5,866 nucleotides of DNA from Deltaproteobacteria bacterium (GCA_021815525.1 JAKAGN010000196.1:1-5866), one strand, 5' to 3'; counted from the first letter of the stretch, positions 1 through 5,840 are shown. The notes: generated by a model not told the origin, from the letters alone. Translations and numbers: made by a program.

Positions 1-1
1 C

Positions 2-475
2 GGAAACTCCTGGCCCCTTCTTCCCGAAAACGTCTCGGGAAACATCCATTACGCCAACATGGTGGGGGCTCTCCCCAACGGCCGCCGCCTGGGCGACGCC
101 CTGTACGACGGCGGAATCTCGCCGGGCCCGGGCCTGGACAAGAAGGGCCCCACGGCGGTCCTGAAATCCTGCGGAAAGATAGACCACGTGGCGGACGGCC
201 GGGCCTTTCTACTGAACCAGCGCCTCTCCCCCAGCCAGCTGGCCGGGGAAAAGGGCTACCAGCTGTGGAAGGCCTATATCCGCACCTGGGCGGATCTCGG
301 GCTTGACCACGTCCAGTTCAACATGGTCTCCGACGAGACCCTGCGGGCGGCCCAGCGGGACCCTGAAAAGTTCCAGGAGGTCATCGTGCGGGTGGCGGGC
401 TACTCGGCCCATTTCGTTGACATCTCCAGAAAAACACAGGACAATATCATCCAAAGAACTATTCAGGGTTTATGA
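2..475 (+). CDS. Glycyl radical enzyme, C-terminal fragment (pyruvate formate-lyase superfamily; possibly alkyl/arylsuccinate synthase-like)
   Basis: The frame is open from the first complete codon at base 2 and ends with TGA at 473-475, so about 157 C-terminal residues are present; the rest of the gene, usually about 800 residues in all, is upstream. Family signatures seen are PNGRRLGDALYDGGISPG, then GPTAVLKS, and near the end VRVAGYSAHFVDIS. In the RVAGYSA motif the glycine encoded at 398-400 is the residue that a radical-SAM activase converts to a stable glycyl radical. The active-site cysteine lies outside the window. The ATG at 59 is an internal methionine, because similarity continues upstream of it (SGNIHYAN). 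The segment LNQRLSPSQLAGEKGYQLW followed by YIRTWADLGLDHVQFN resembles, from memory, fumarate-adding synthases as well as decarboxylase and dehydratase members. Superfamily membership is nearly certain; the substrate class is inferred from the acyl-CoA synthetase and thiolase downstream. Choline lyase, hydroxyphenylacetate decarboxylase or a diol dehydratase remain possible. Confidence 0.93.
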   Translation, partial: GNSWPLLPENVSGNIHYANMVGALPNGRRLGDALYDGGISPGPGLDKKGPTAVLKSCGKIDHVADGRAFLLNQRLSPSQLAGEKGYQLWKAYIRTWADLGLDHVQFNMVSDETLRAAQRDPEKFQEVIVRVAGYSAHFVDISRKTQDNIIQRTIQGL

Positions 476-597
476 AGGCTTGCTGAAAACGATGAGCCGC
501 AAGGAAGGCGAGCCGCGCGGGGAGGGAGCGTACATCGTACGTGACCGGACCGCGCGGCGAAGCCTGACACAGCGGATCGCGTTTTCAACAAGCCTTC
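474..597. repeat. Long imperfect palindrome (REP/MITE-like intergenic element) overlapping a stop codon
   Basis: The outer arms 474-491 (GAAGGCTTGCTGAAAACG) and 580-597 (CGTTTTCAACAAGCCTTC) are complementary at 17 of 18 positions, and the exception is a C/T difference. Nested inside are CCGC at 497-500 with GCGG at 572-575, a perfect 9-bp pair at 512-520 (GCCGCGCGG) and 550-558, and an apical hairpin CGTAC-ATC-GTACG at 529-541. The whole 124 bases could therefore fold into one long, interrupted stem. The left arm includes the last two bases of the glycyl radical enzyme's TGA. No U-run follows the right arm, so it is not a classical intrinsic terminator, although such a stem could still slow transcription or protect the upstream mRNA 3' end. 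From memory, similar palindromes with a GTACnnnGTAC centre are dispersed in deltaproteobacterial genomes; only one copy is present here, so calling it a repeat family is inference. Confidence 0.75.
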
Positions 598-662
598 CCC
601 GGCCGCCCTTTTCCACGCACGAACATCAACTTTTCCGCGAGCCACCGGTCTATGTGTCTAAA

Positions 663-675
663 GCAAGGAACTTGC
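663..675. promoter_or_regulatory. Short inverted repeat, candidate operator
   Basis: GCAAG-GAA-CTTGC is a perfect 5-bp inverted repeat with a 3-nt spacer, lying just upstream of the Shine-Dalgarno site of the acyl-CoA synthetase gene. Its CAAG/CTTG halves recall operators of KstR2-type TetR repressors, but the spacing differs. A repeat of this size can occur by chance, and I see no convincing -35/-10 pair between 598 and 699. Confidence 0.2.
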
Positions 676-686
676 GGACATCCGGG

Positions 687-691
687 GGAGG
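687..691 (+). promoter_or_regulatory. Strong Shine-Dalgarno site of the acyl-CoA synthetase gene
   Basis: GGAGG, within a longer GGGGGAGG run, ends 8 nt before the ATG at 700. This fixes the start codon of the synthetase and indicates efficient translation independent of the upstream glycyl radical enzyme gene. Confidence 0.8.
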
Positions 692-699
692 ACTAAAGC

Positions 700-2268
700 A
701 TGAAAGCCACGTGGGACGTGGGCCGGATTCTGTCGAAGCGGGCAAGCTTCACGCCCGAAAAGCCGGCCCTCATTTTCGAGGACACGCCGGTCACCTTTCG
801 TGAGCTTCAGGAGGGGGCCAACCGCTTCGCCCGTTACCTCATCGATACCGGTATGAAGAAGGGGGACCGCCTCTGCCTCATCTCCCTTAACTGCGTCGAG
901 TTTCTTGAAATGTACCTGGCCTGCGCCATGCTGGGGGTCATCTTCGTGCCCCTCAACTGGCGGCTGGCCGGGCCCGAGCTGGAGTACCAGGTGAACGACT
1001 GCGGCGCCCGCATGGTGGTGTACCAGGACGCCTTCCTGCCCTCCGTGGACCTTATCCGCGGCCGCATCAAGGCGGAGTTCTTCGTTTACTTGAAGGGCAT
1101 CATGCCGGGGCTGCCTCCATGCCCTGACTGGTCCGCCGACTACTCCGACTCGGTGCGGCCTCTTTCCGGCGAGGAGCCCCACGCGCCCGAGCCCGTGTTC
1201 CTGGATGACCCGCTCGCCATCGTCTACACCTCGGGCGTCACCGGAAACCCCAAGGGCGCGGTGCTCTCCCACGGCCAGACCTACTTCAAGGTCTTCCAGA
1301 TTGCCCTCTACACCGAGGGAAGCCGTGACGACGTGGTCCTGGCCCAGCTTCCCCTCTTCCACTCCGGCGGGCTTTTCATCGTGGCCACGCCTTCGCTTAT
1401 GGGCGGCACCACCATGATCATGCGGGCGGGCTTCGACCCCAACCAGTTCGCCGAGGACATCGCCCGCTACAAGGCCAACGTGGTGTTCGCATTGACCACC
1501 ATGTGGCGCTTCATCCTTTCTTCCGGAAAGCTCGATTCGGTGGACACAAGCTCCGTCCACACGGTGGTGGGCGGCGGCGAGCGCACCCCACCGTCGCTTT
1601 TCGAGGAGCTGGGAAAGCGCGGCCTCTACCTCCAGCAGGGCTTCGGCCAGACCGAGTGCTCCGCCATGACCGTGATGCCGCGGGCCGACATCCACCGCAA
1701 GATGGGCTCGGTGGGAAAACCCGGGGCCTTCGTCCATATCTGGATCGCCGACGAAAACGGCCGGGAGCTTCCCCGGGGCCAGATCGGGGAGGTCATGGCC
1801 CAGGGCCCCACCGTGATGAGCGGCTACTGGAACCTTCCCGGGAAAACCCGCGAGGCGCTCTCCGAAACCGGGGCCTTGAAGACCGGCGATCTTGGCTACA
1901 TGGACGAGGAGGGCTTCATCTACATAGTGGACCGCGCCAAGGACATGTACCGCTCCGGCGGCGAGAACGTCTACCCGGCCGAGGTGGAGAAGGTCCTGGC
2001 GGGTCACCCGAAGGTGGCCAACGCCGCCATCGTGGGGGTGCCCGACGACAAATGGGGCGAGACCGGCCTTGCCTTCGTGCTTCCGCTCACGGGCCAGACC
2101 GTGACGGAGGATGAGCTGCGCGAGTTCCTCGAAGGGAAGATCGCCCGCTTCAAGCACCCGTCCCACTACGTTTTCGTGAGCGACCTTCCCTACACCGCCA
2201 CCATGAAGATACGGAAGGCGGCCCTGAAGGAGGAGGCGGCGAAGCACCTCAAGAAGAAATCGGCATAG
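700..2268 (+). CDS. AMP-forming acyl-CoA synthetase (ANL superfamily)
   Basis: This 522-residue protein has the usual length for medium/long-chain acyl-CoA ligases and should convert a carboxylic acid, ATP and CoA to acyl-CoA, AMP and PPi in the cytoplasm. The ANL core motifs appear in order: the phosphate-binding loop YTSGVTGNPKG (residues 176-186), GFGQTE (314-319), TGDLGYMDEEG (395-405, with Asp397 expected to bind the AMP ribose), the hinge VDRAKD (410-415), then GGENVYPAEVE (420-430), and the C-terminal catalytic lysine Lys503 in LPYTATMKIRK. The glycine that usually precedes this lysine (TxxGK) is Met502 here. No signal peptide or membrane segment is evident. The start is set by the GGAGG at 687-691. 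The thiolase follows 33 nt after the stop, so the two are probably co-transcribed. If the upstream enzyme is a fumarate adder, this could be the ligase that activates the substituted succinate (the role proposed for AssK-type proteins) or a later acid. Motifs alone do not settle substrate specificity. Confidence 0.93.
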   Translation: MKATWDVGRILSKRASFTPEKPALIFEDTPVTFRELQEGANRFARYLIDTGMKKGDRLCLISLNCVEFLEMYLACAMLGVIFVPLNWRLAGPELEYQVNDCGARMVVYQDAFLPSVDLIRGRIKAEFFVYLKGIMPGLPPCPDWSADYSDSVRPLSGEEPHAPEPVFLDDPLAIVYTSGVTGNPKGAVLSHGQTYFKVFQIALYTEGSRDDVVLAQLPLFHSGGLFIVATPSLMGGTTMIMRAGFDPNQFAEDIARYKANVVFALTTMWRFILSSGKLDSVDTSSVHTVVGGGERTPPSLFEELGKRGLYLQQGFGQTECSAMTVMPRADIHRKMGSVGKPGAFVHIWIADENGRELPRGQIGEVMAQGPTVMSGYWNLPGKTREALSETGALKTGDLGYMDEEGFIYIVDRAKDMYRSGGENVYPAEVEKVLAGHPKVANAAIVGVPDDKWGETGLAFVLPLTGQTVTEDELREFLEGKIARFKHPSHYVFVSDLPYTATMKIRKAALKEEAAKHLKKKSA

Positions 2269-2301
2269 TCGTCAAAAATCCACCAAGCGCAAGGAATCGA
2301 C

Positions 2302-3483
2302 ATGAGAAACGTCAACGTCATCGGGGTCGGCATGACCCCCTTCACCACCCCCAAGGCCGGCATCCCATACACCGACATGGCGCGCCGGGCCCTTACGGAT
2401 GCCATGGCCGACTCGGGCGTCTCCTACAAGGACATCGGCCAGGCCTACGCGGGCTGGGTTTACGCGGACTCCTGCGCCGGGCAGCAGACCCTCTACGAGC
2501 TGGGAATGACCGGCATTCCCGTGATAAACGTCAACAACAACTGCGCCACCGGCTCCAGCGCCCTTTTTCTGGCCCGCCAGGCCGTGGCCTCCGGGGTCGT
2601 TGAATGCGCGCTGGCCCTTGGCTTCGAGCAGATGACCCCCGGGGCCCTTGGCCTGGTGTTCCCTGACCGGCCCTTTCCCATGCAGAAGTTCTTCGAGAAG
2701 CTCTTCGAGTTCGAGCCCCCCAAGGCGGGCGCGGCCCCCACGGCCATGCTCTTCGGCGGGGCGGGGCTGGAGTACCAGAAAAAATATGGAATTCCCGACT
2801 CGGTCTTCGGGAAGATCTCCGTGAAGGCCCGCAAGCACGCCGAGCACAACGAGCGGGCCGTGTTCCGCAAGCCGGTGACACTGGAGGAGATCATGGCCTC
2901 GCCCCACCAGTTCGGCCCCCTGACCCGCCTCCAGTGCTGCCCGCCCACCTGCGGCGCGGCCGCGGCCGTCGTGTGCTCGGATGACTTCGCCCGCGCCCGG
3001 GGCTTCACCAACCCCGTCACCATAGCGGCCCAATCCATGAAGACGGATTTTTCCAGCACCTTCGAGGGCCAGAGCCCCATGCGCATCGTGGGCTACGATC
3101 TGACCGCCGCCGCCGCGAAGGAGGTCTACGAGGCCTCCGGCATAGGCCCCGGGGACGTGGACGTGGTGGAGCTTCACGACTGCTTCACCGCAAACGAGCT
3201 TATAACCTACGAGGGCCTCATGCTCACCCCCGAGGGCACCGCCGAAAAGTTCATCGAGGAGGGGGACAACACCTACGGCGGAAAGTACGTCACGAACCCC
3301 TCCGGCGGGCTCCTCTCCAAGGGCCACCCCCTGGGAGCCACCGGCCTCGCCCAGTGCGCGGAGATCACCTGGCAGCTTCGCGGCCAGTGCGGCCCCCGCC
3401 AGGTGGAGGGCGCGCGCATAGGCCTCCAGCACAACATCGGCCTGGGCGGCGCCTGCGTGGTGACCCTGTACCGCAAGAACTGA
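2302..3483 (+). CDS. SCP-x-like thiolase (acetyl-CoA acetyltransferase / lipid-transfer-type thiolase)
   Basis: This 393-residue protein is a complete thiolase-fold enzyme of the SCP-x (sterol carrier protein x) type. The nucleophilic cysteine is Cys81 in NNNCATGS. The family's HDCF motif is at residues 292-295, where Cys294 is thought to replace the CxG cysteine of classical thiolases. The oxyanion/acid-base histidine is His342 in GHPLGATG, and the protein ends with QHNIGLGGACVVTLYRK. The likely role is CoA-dependent cleavage of a 3-ketoacyl-CoA in a beta-oxidation-like pathway; some relatives act in the condensing direction. No SCP2 lipid-binding domain is fused, and no small Zn-ribbon/OB-fold (DUF35-like) partner gene lies next to it, although such partners often accompany these thiolases. 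The ATG is preceded by AAGGA at 2291-2295 with 6 nt spacing. It is probably translated from the same message as the acyl-CoA synthetase, whose CoA-ester product could feed it after intermediate steps encoded elsewhere. Confidence 0.92.
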   Translation: MRNVNVIGVGMTPFTTPKAGIPYTDMARRALTDAMADSGVSYKDIGQAYAGWVYADSCAGQQTLYELGMTGIPVINVNNNCATGSSALFLARQAVASGVVECALALGFEQMTPGALGLVFPDRPFPMQKFFEKLFEFEPPKAGAAPTAMLFGGAGLEYQKKYGIPDSVFGKISVKARKHAEHNERAVFRKPVTLEEIMASPHQFGPLTRLQCCPPTCGAAAAVVCSDDFARARGFTNPVTIAAQSMKTDFSSTFEGQSPMRIVGYDLTAAAAKEVYEASGIGPGDVDVVELHDCFTANELITYEGLMLTPEGTAEKFIEEGDNTYGGKYVTNPSGGLLSKGHPLGATGLAQCAEITWQLRGQCGPRQVEGARIGLQHNIGLGGACVVTLYRKN

Positions 3484-3507
3484 CAAAGCAAAGATCGCCA
3501 CAGGCTT

Positions 3508-3530
3508 CCGGGGAGACTACGTCCCCCCGG
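3508..3530. other. GC-rich hairpin 25 nt after the thiolase stop
   Basis: CCGGGG-A-GAC, a TAC loop, then GTC-C-CCCCGG form a 10-position stem with one A/C mismatch. It is not followed by a U-run. It may be part of a composite 3' end for the synthetase-thiolase message or a fragment of an intergenic repeat. Confidence 0.5.
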
Positions 3531-3548
3531 ACCCCCGATATGCACGGA

Positions 3549-3569
3549 CCGCGTTGCTTCGCAACGCGG
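3549..3569. terminator. Perfect 9-bp hairpin, probable terminator of the synthetase-thiolase operon
   Basis: CCGCGTTGC-TTC-GCAACGCGG is a perfect 9-bp GC-rich stem with a 3-nt loop. A weak TGTTTT tract begins about 7 nt beyond the stem, which is further than in an ideal intrinsic terminator. It lies in the thiolase 3' region, before the AT-rich promoter region, and so is a plausible boundary between the catabolic operon and the regulator genes. Confidence 0.5.
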
Positions 3570-3646
3570 CCCGCCTGTTTTCCAGGGCTTCGCATTCCAG
3601 CGGTTAACGATCGATGCGCGAAAGAAGGGCACCCCAGCCGCGCCTT

Positions 3647-3662
3647 GCCGGTATGCACCGGC
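3647..3662. other. Short hairpin in the intergenic region
   Basis: GCCGGT-ATGC-ACCGGC is a perfect 6-bp stem with a 4-base loop, followed by TGTTTCC. CAGCCG at 3635-3640 could pair instead with CGGCTG at 3659-3664, giving an alternative fold. It could be a weak second terminator; function is uncertain. Confidence 0.35.
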
Positions 3663-3765
3663 TGTTTCCTCCACCGACCTCAGCCGCTTTTTCCCGTTCA
3701 AATAACCTGTCTGGCCCCATTTTTTGACGTCCGGAAAAAAAATTCGGATAGCCGCCATGTTTTTC

Positions 3766-3794
3766 TTGACGGGCGGAGCTACGGCATATAAAAT
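3766..3794 (+). promoter_or_regulatory. Predicted sigma70-type promoter for the tetR-family gene
   Basis: TTGACG at 3766-3771 (5 of 6 to TTGACA) is separated by 17 bp from TAAAAT at 3789-3794 (5 of 6 to TATAAT). Transcription would start near 3800-3802 and leave a 5' leader of about 165 nt, mostly AT-rich, before the ATG at 3966. This is the best promoter-like pair I found in the window. Confidence 0.55.
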
Positions 3795-3900
3795 TATACC
3801 ATGAGTCAAAAATCAAACATGATTCAATTTTTTTCGTTAATTTAATATAGTAAATCAAGATTGTTAACCGAATATATTAAAAATTTAGGCCGTTATTTTT
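3781..3900. other. AT-rich regulatory island (about 22% GC)
   Basis: The gene-free stretch 3484-3965 has a GC-rich first half with hairpins and this AT-rich second half. By direct count, 27 of 120 bases here are G or C, against well over half in the flanking genes. It contains A/T tracts, GTTAAC at 3863-3868 and an inverted pair TTAATATA (3842-3849) / TATATTAA (3873-3880) 23 bp apart, which may be chance in such composition. I see no convincing coding sequence. It probably holds the control region of the regulator gene and could bind nucleoid proteins or the regulators themselves. Confidence 0.6.
3811..3824. promoter_or_regulatory. Candidate operator: AATCA-AACA-TGATT
   Basis: This is a perfect 5-bp inverted repeat with a 4-bp spacer, just downstream of the predicted -10 element and near the predicted start of transcription, a position suited to repression. 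Near-direct repeats ATGAGTCA (3801-3808) and ATGATTCA (3819-3826) overlap it. TetR-family repressors often bind operators at their own promoter, so autoregulation is possible, but AT-rich sequence makes chance repeats common. Confidence 0.3.
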
Positions 3901-3965
3901 TGGTTGATTGATCCGGTCGCCATTCACGGGCGTCGCCCCAAGCGGAACGAAAACGGGAAAACGGC

Positions 3966-4613
3966 ATGAGCGGCAAGGAAACATCCCTCCAGCAGGACCG
4001 CTACAACCAGAAGATCAAGAAGATCCTCTCCATCGCGGCCCGGCTCTTCGCAAAAAAGGGCTACGAGAAGGTCTCCATCGAGGAGATCGCAGCGAAGCTT
4101 AGACTCACCAAGGAAGAGGTCCTCTTTTACATACAGATGGACGCCCTGGAGATAGGAAACGCGGCCCTCACCGAGGTCTTAAACTCCGACCTGGACCCCG
4201 TGGGGAAGCTAACGGACGCCATCCGCATCCACGTCGAGATCATAACGCGGCGCGAGATCTCGGGGGCCCTGCAGCAGCCCGAGCTTCTCCTGCCGCCGCT
4301 CCTGCGCGCCCGGGTCATCGAGTCCCGCGACCGCTACGACGCCCGCTTCCGCCGCATCATAAGCGAAGGGGTGGCCGCCGGGGTTTTTGATTGCGCGGAT
4401 CCGCGCCTTTCCTCCATCGCGGCGCTTTCCGTCCTGAACGGCATCGCCAAGTGGTATTCTCCGAAGGGCGAAAAATCCGTGGAGGAGATCGCCGACGCGT
4501 TCACGGATTTCATCGTGAGGGGCTTCGGGGCGCGGCCCTCGCCGAAGCCGCCTCGCCCCGAGCATCCGGCCGTGGATGCGCCGGGCCTCGAGGAGGACTT
4601 GCTGGACCTGTGA
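3966..4613 (+). CDS. TetR/AcrR-family transcriptional regulator
   Basis: This 215-residue protein has the TetR N-terminal DNA-binding domain at about residues 17-62: ILSIAARLFAKKGYEKVSIEEIAAKL, followed by the recognition region. That region is divergent: the usual turn glycine is Arg46, and the typical YxHFxxKxxL segment reads LFYIQMDAL, one residue shorter and without the lysine. The all-helical ligand-binding part includes RARVIESRDRYDARFRRIISEG and later LNGIAKWYSPKG, a pattern I associate with regulators of lipid and acyl-CoA metabolism (KstR2/FadR-like TetR proteins), so an acyl-CoA ligand is a reasonable guess. The last 30 or so residues form a proline-rich then acidic tail (PSPKPPRPEHP to EEDLLDL). 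No strong Shine-Dalgarno precedes the ATG; only GGGAAAAC lies nearby. It is separated from the thiolase by about 480 nt with its own predicted promoter. Targets probably include itself and perhaps the adjacent catabolic genes. Confidence 0.88.
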   Translation: MSGKETSLQQDRYNQKIKKILSIAARLFAKKGYEKVSIEEIAAKLRLTKEEVLFYIQMDALEIGNAALTEVLNSDLDPVGKLTDAIRIHVEIITRREISGALQQPELLLPPLLRARVIESRDRYDARFRRIISEGVAAGVFDCADPRLSSIAALSVLNGIAKWYSPKGEKSVEEIADAFTDFIVRGFGARPSPKPPRPEHPAVDAPGLEEDLLDL

Positions 4614-4623
4614 AAAGGGCAGG

Positions 4624-4652
4624 GCGGCTTGGGGTAATTCGCCCCAAGCCGC
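4624..4652. terminator. Perfect 11-bp hairpin between the tetR and araC-type genes
   Basis: GCGGCTTGGGG (4624-4634) pairs perfectly with CCCCAAGCCGC (4642-4652) around a 7-nt loop TAATTCG. It starts 10 nt after the TetR stop codon. There is no U-run after it, so it may be a leaky terminator, an mRNA-stabilising structure, or a way to lower expression of the downstream gene if the two are co-transcribed. I see no clear promoter in the 90-nt gap. Confidence 0.55.
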
Positions 4653-4703
4653 GGCCCGGCGCTTCAAACGTGACACGGAAACCGCCTCCCGACGGAATCT
4701 TAC

Positions 4704-5804
4704 ATGATCTGGTCCATGAAGACGGCGACGCTGCCCATCTTTTTCGGAAGCTTTCTCGCGTTTCTCCTTGCGGCGGAGCAGCAGACGAGAATGCGCCCAA
4801 ACAGGGCCAACTTCCTGTTTTCAGGCATTTTTCTTTGCTGCGCCGTCATCATCTTCGGAGCGGGCGCGGTGGCCAACGACCTGCCGCCCCGGGCGCCCCT
4901 CACCATCTATCTCTTCTTCACCGCCATCTGCCTCGTGGGCCCGCTTTACTACCTCTACTTCAAGCTTCTTCTCCACCCGGAGGAAAGCCACGACCCGCGG
5001 GTCTTCCTTCACTTCATCCCCGCGTTCGGAGCCTTTTGTTTCGAGACGGGCTTCCAGCTCATGCCCTTATCGTTCAAGAAAATGTGGCTCCGGGAGATGT
5101 TCAACTCGCCACCCCAGCACGCCCTGATGATTCTGGTGGTGGTCGGGGCGCTTCACGCAACGGCTTATCTCATATACCTTCTCAAAATGGATATGGGGCT
5201 TGTATGGAACGTAAAGGAAATCAAGAATGAGCTGAGGCTTCTCGTCATCATCGATGTTTTGGCCATACTTTCAGTGATAGCACTTTTCATAGGATTTACA
5301 TTCGACATCCCATATTTATTCGAAATAGGCGGAAATATCCTTACCGCCCTAACCATTTCAGTATTTTTGGGTTACAACCGGTACCCCGACTTTTTACAGA
5401 TGCTGAAGTTCGAGATCGAAAAAAAACGCTATGAAAAATCGTCCCTGACCGGTGTCGATACCGATACCGTGAAGGAACGTCTCATAGACCTTCTTAGGCA
5501 CGACAAGATTTATACCGAGTCTGACCTCAATCTGAAACGCCTGGCCGATCTCCTCAATCTAACGCCCCATCAGCTCTCCGAATATTTGAACGAGCACCTG
5601 AAGAGCGACTTCCGCTCATTCATCAACTCGTTCCGGGTGAACGAGGCCAAGGAGCTTCTCTTAAAGGACCAGGAAAAAAGCATCCTCACCATCTGCTACG
5701 AGGTGGGCTTCGGCTCCAAATCCACGTTCAACGCCGTCTTCAAAAAGGAAACCGGCCGCACCCCCAGCGAGTTCCGCGAAGCCGCCGCCACCCGCCCGTC
5801 ATGA
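4704..5804 (+). CDS. Membrane-embedded AraC-family regulator (about 7 TM helices plus C-terminal HTH)
   Basis: This 366-residue protein has two parts. The N-terminal part carries about seven hydrophobic helices, near residues 8-24, 37-57, 66-90, 99-120, 139-160, 178-199 and 203-223. A charged linker (about 232-275) leads to an AraC/XylS DNA-binding domain at about 276-358. The first helix-turn-helix is in LKRLADLLNLTPHQLSEYLN, then FRSFINSFRVNEAKELL, and the second is in SILTICYEVGFGSKSTFNAVFK, ending with the family signature GRTPSEFR. A membrane-tethered transcription factor sensing a hydrophobic ligand or membrane state is the natural reading; this architecture is, from memory, more familiar in Bacteroidetes and spirochaetes. 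Start: ATG 4704 is used, but ATG 4716 in the same frame is equally possible, and neither has a strong ribosome site. Bases 5221-5400 are AT-richer (73 of 180 G/C) than the gene's ends. The gene follows the TetR gene in the same direction and may be co-expressed with it. Confidence 0.9.
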   Translation: MIWSMKTATLPIFFGSFLAFLLAAEQQTRMRPNRANFLFSGIFLCCAVIIFGAGAVANDLPPRAPLTIYLFFTAICLVGPLYYLYFKLLLHPEESHDPRVFLHFIPAFGAFCFETGFQLMPLSFKKMWLREMFNSPPQHALMILVVVGALHATAYLIYLLKMDMGLVWNVKEIKNELRLLVIIDVLAILSVIALFIGFTFDIPYLFEIGGNILTALTISVFLGYNRYPDFLQMLKFEIEKKRYEKSSLTGVDTDTVKERLIDLLRHDKIYTESDLNLKRLADLLNLTPHQLSEYLNEHLKSDFRSFINSFRVNEAKELLLKDQEKSILTICYEVGFGSKSTFNAVFKKETGRTPSEFREAAATRPS

Positions 5805-5840
5805 AGCGAAGGAAAATTTATTTTGCGGGGGGAGGGAGCG

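Noticed and set aside
598..699. Possible sigma54 (-24/-12) or sigma70 promoter ahead of the acyl-CoA synthetase
   Set aside because: I found no GG-N10-GC core in a convincing context and no -35/-10 pair with acceptable spacing.
303..803. 166-codon + strand frame across the end of the glycyl radical enzyme and the palindrome
   Set aside because: It overlaps two real genes out of frame, and its composition (Ser, Arg, Pro runs) is that of a shifted reading of the real gene plus noncoding repeat.
658..2247. Long open frame on the minus strand (529 codons) opposite the acyl-CoA synthetase
   Set aside because: Its translation is rich in Gly, His, Val and Leu with no recognisable domain, and the + strand frame carries all ANL motifs. 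High GC at third positions leaves such shadow frames open.
2272..3501. Long open frame on the minus strand (409 codons) opposite the thiolase
   Set aside because: It has low-complexity Gly/Ala/His-rich translation and no known motifs, while the + strand has complete thiolase catalytic motifs. It is a shadow frame.
3501..3670. Possible CRISPR-like repeat cluster suggested by several hairpins
   Set aside because: The hairpins differ in sequence and spacing; there are no regularly spaced identical repeats.
3354..3809. Open frames on both strands in the thiolase end and intergenic region
   Set aside because: They span hairpins and AT-rich promoter sequence, lack ribosome sites and show no domain.
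4391..5230. 279-codon + strand frame spanning the TetR end and the AraC start
   Set aside because: It is out of frame with both recognised genes, Arg/Pro/Gly-rich, and has no motif.
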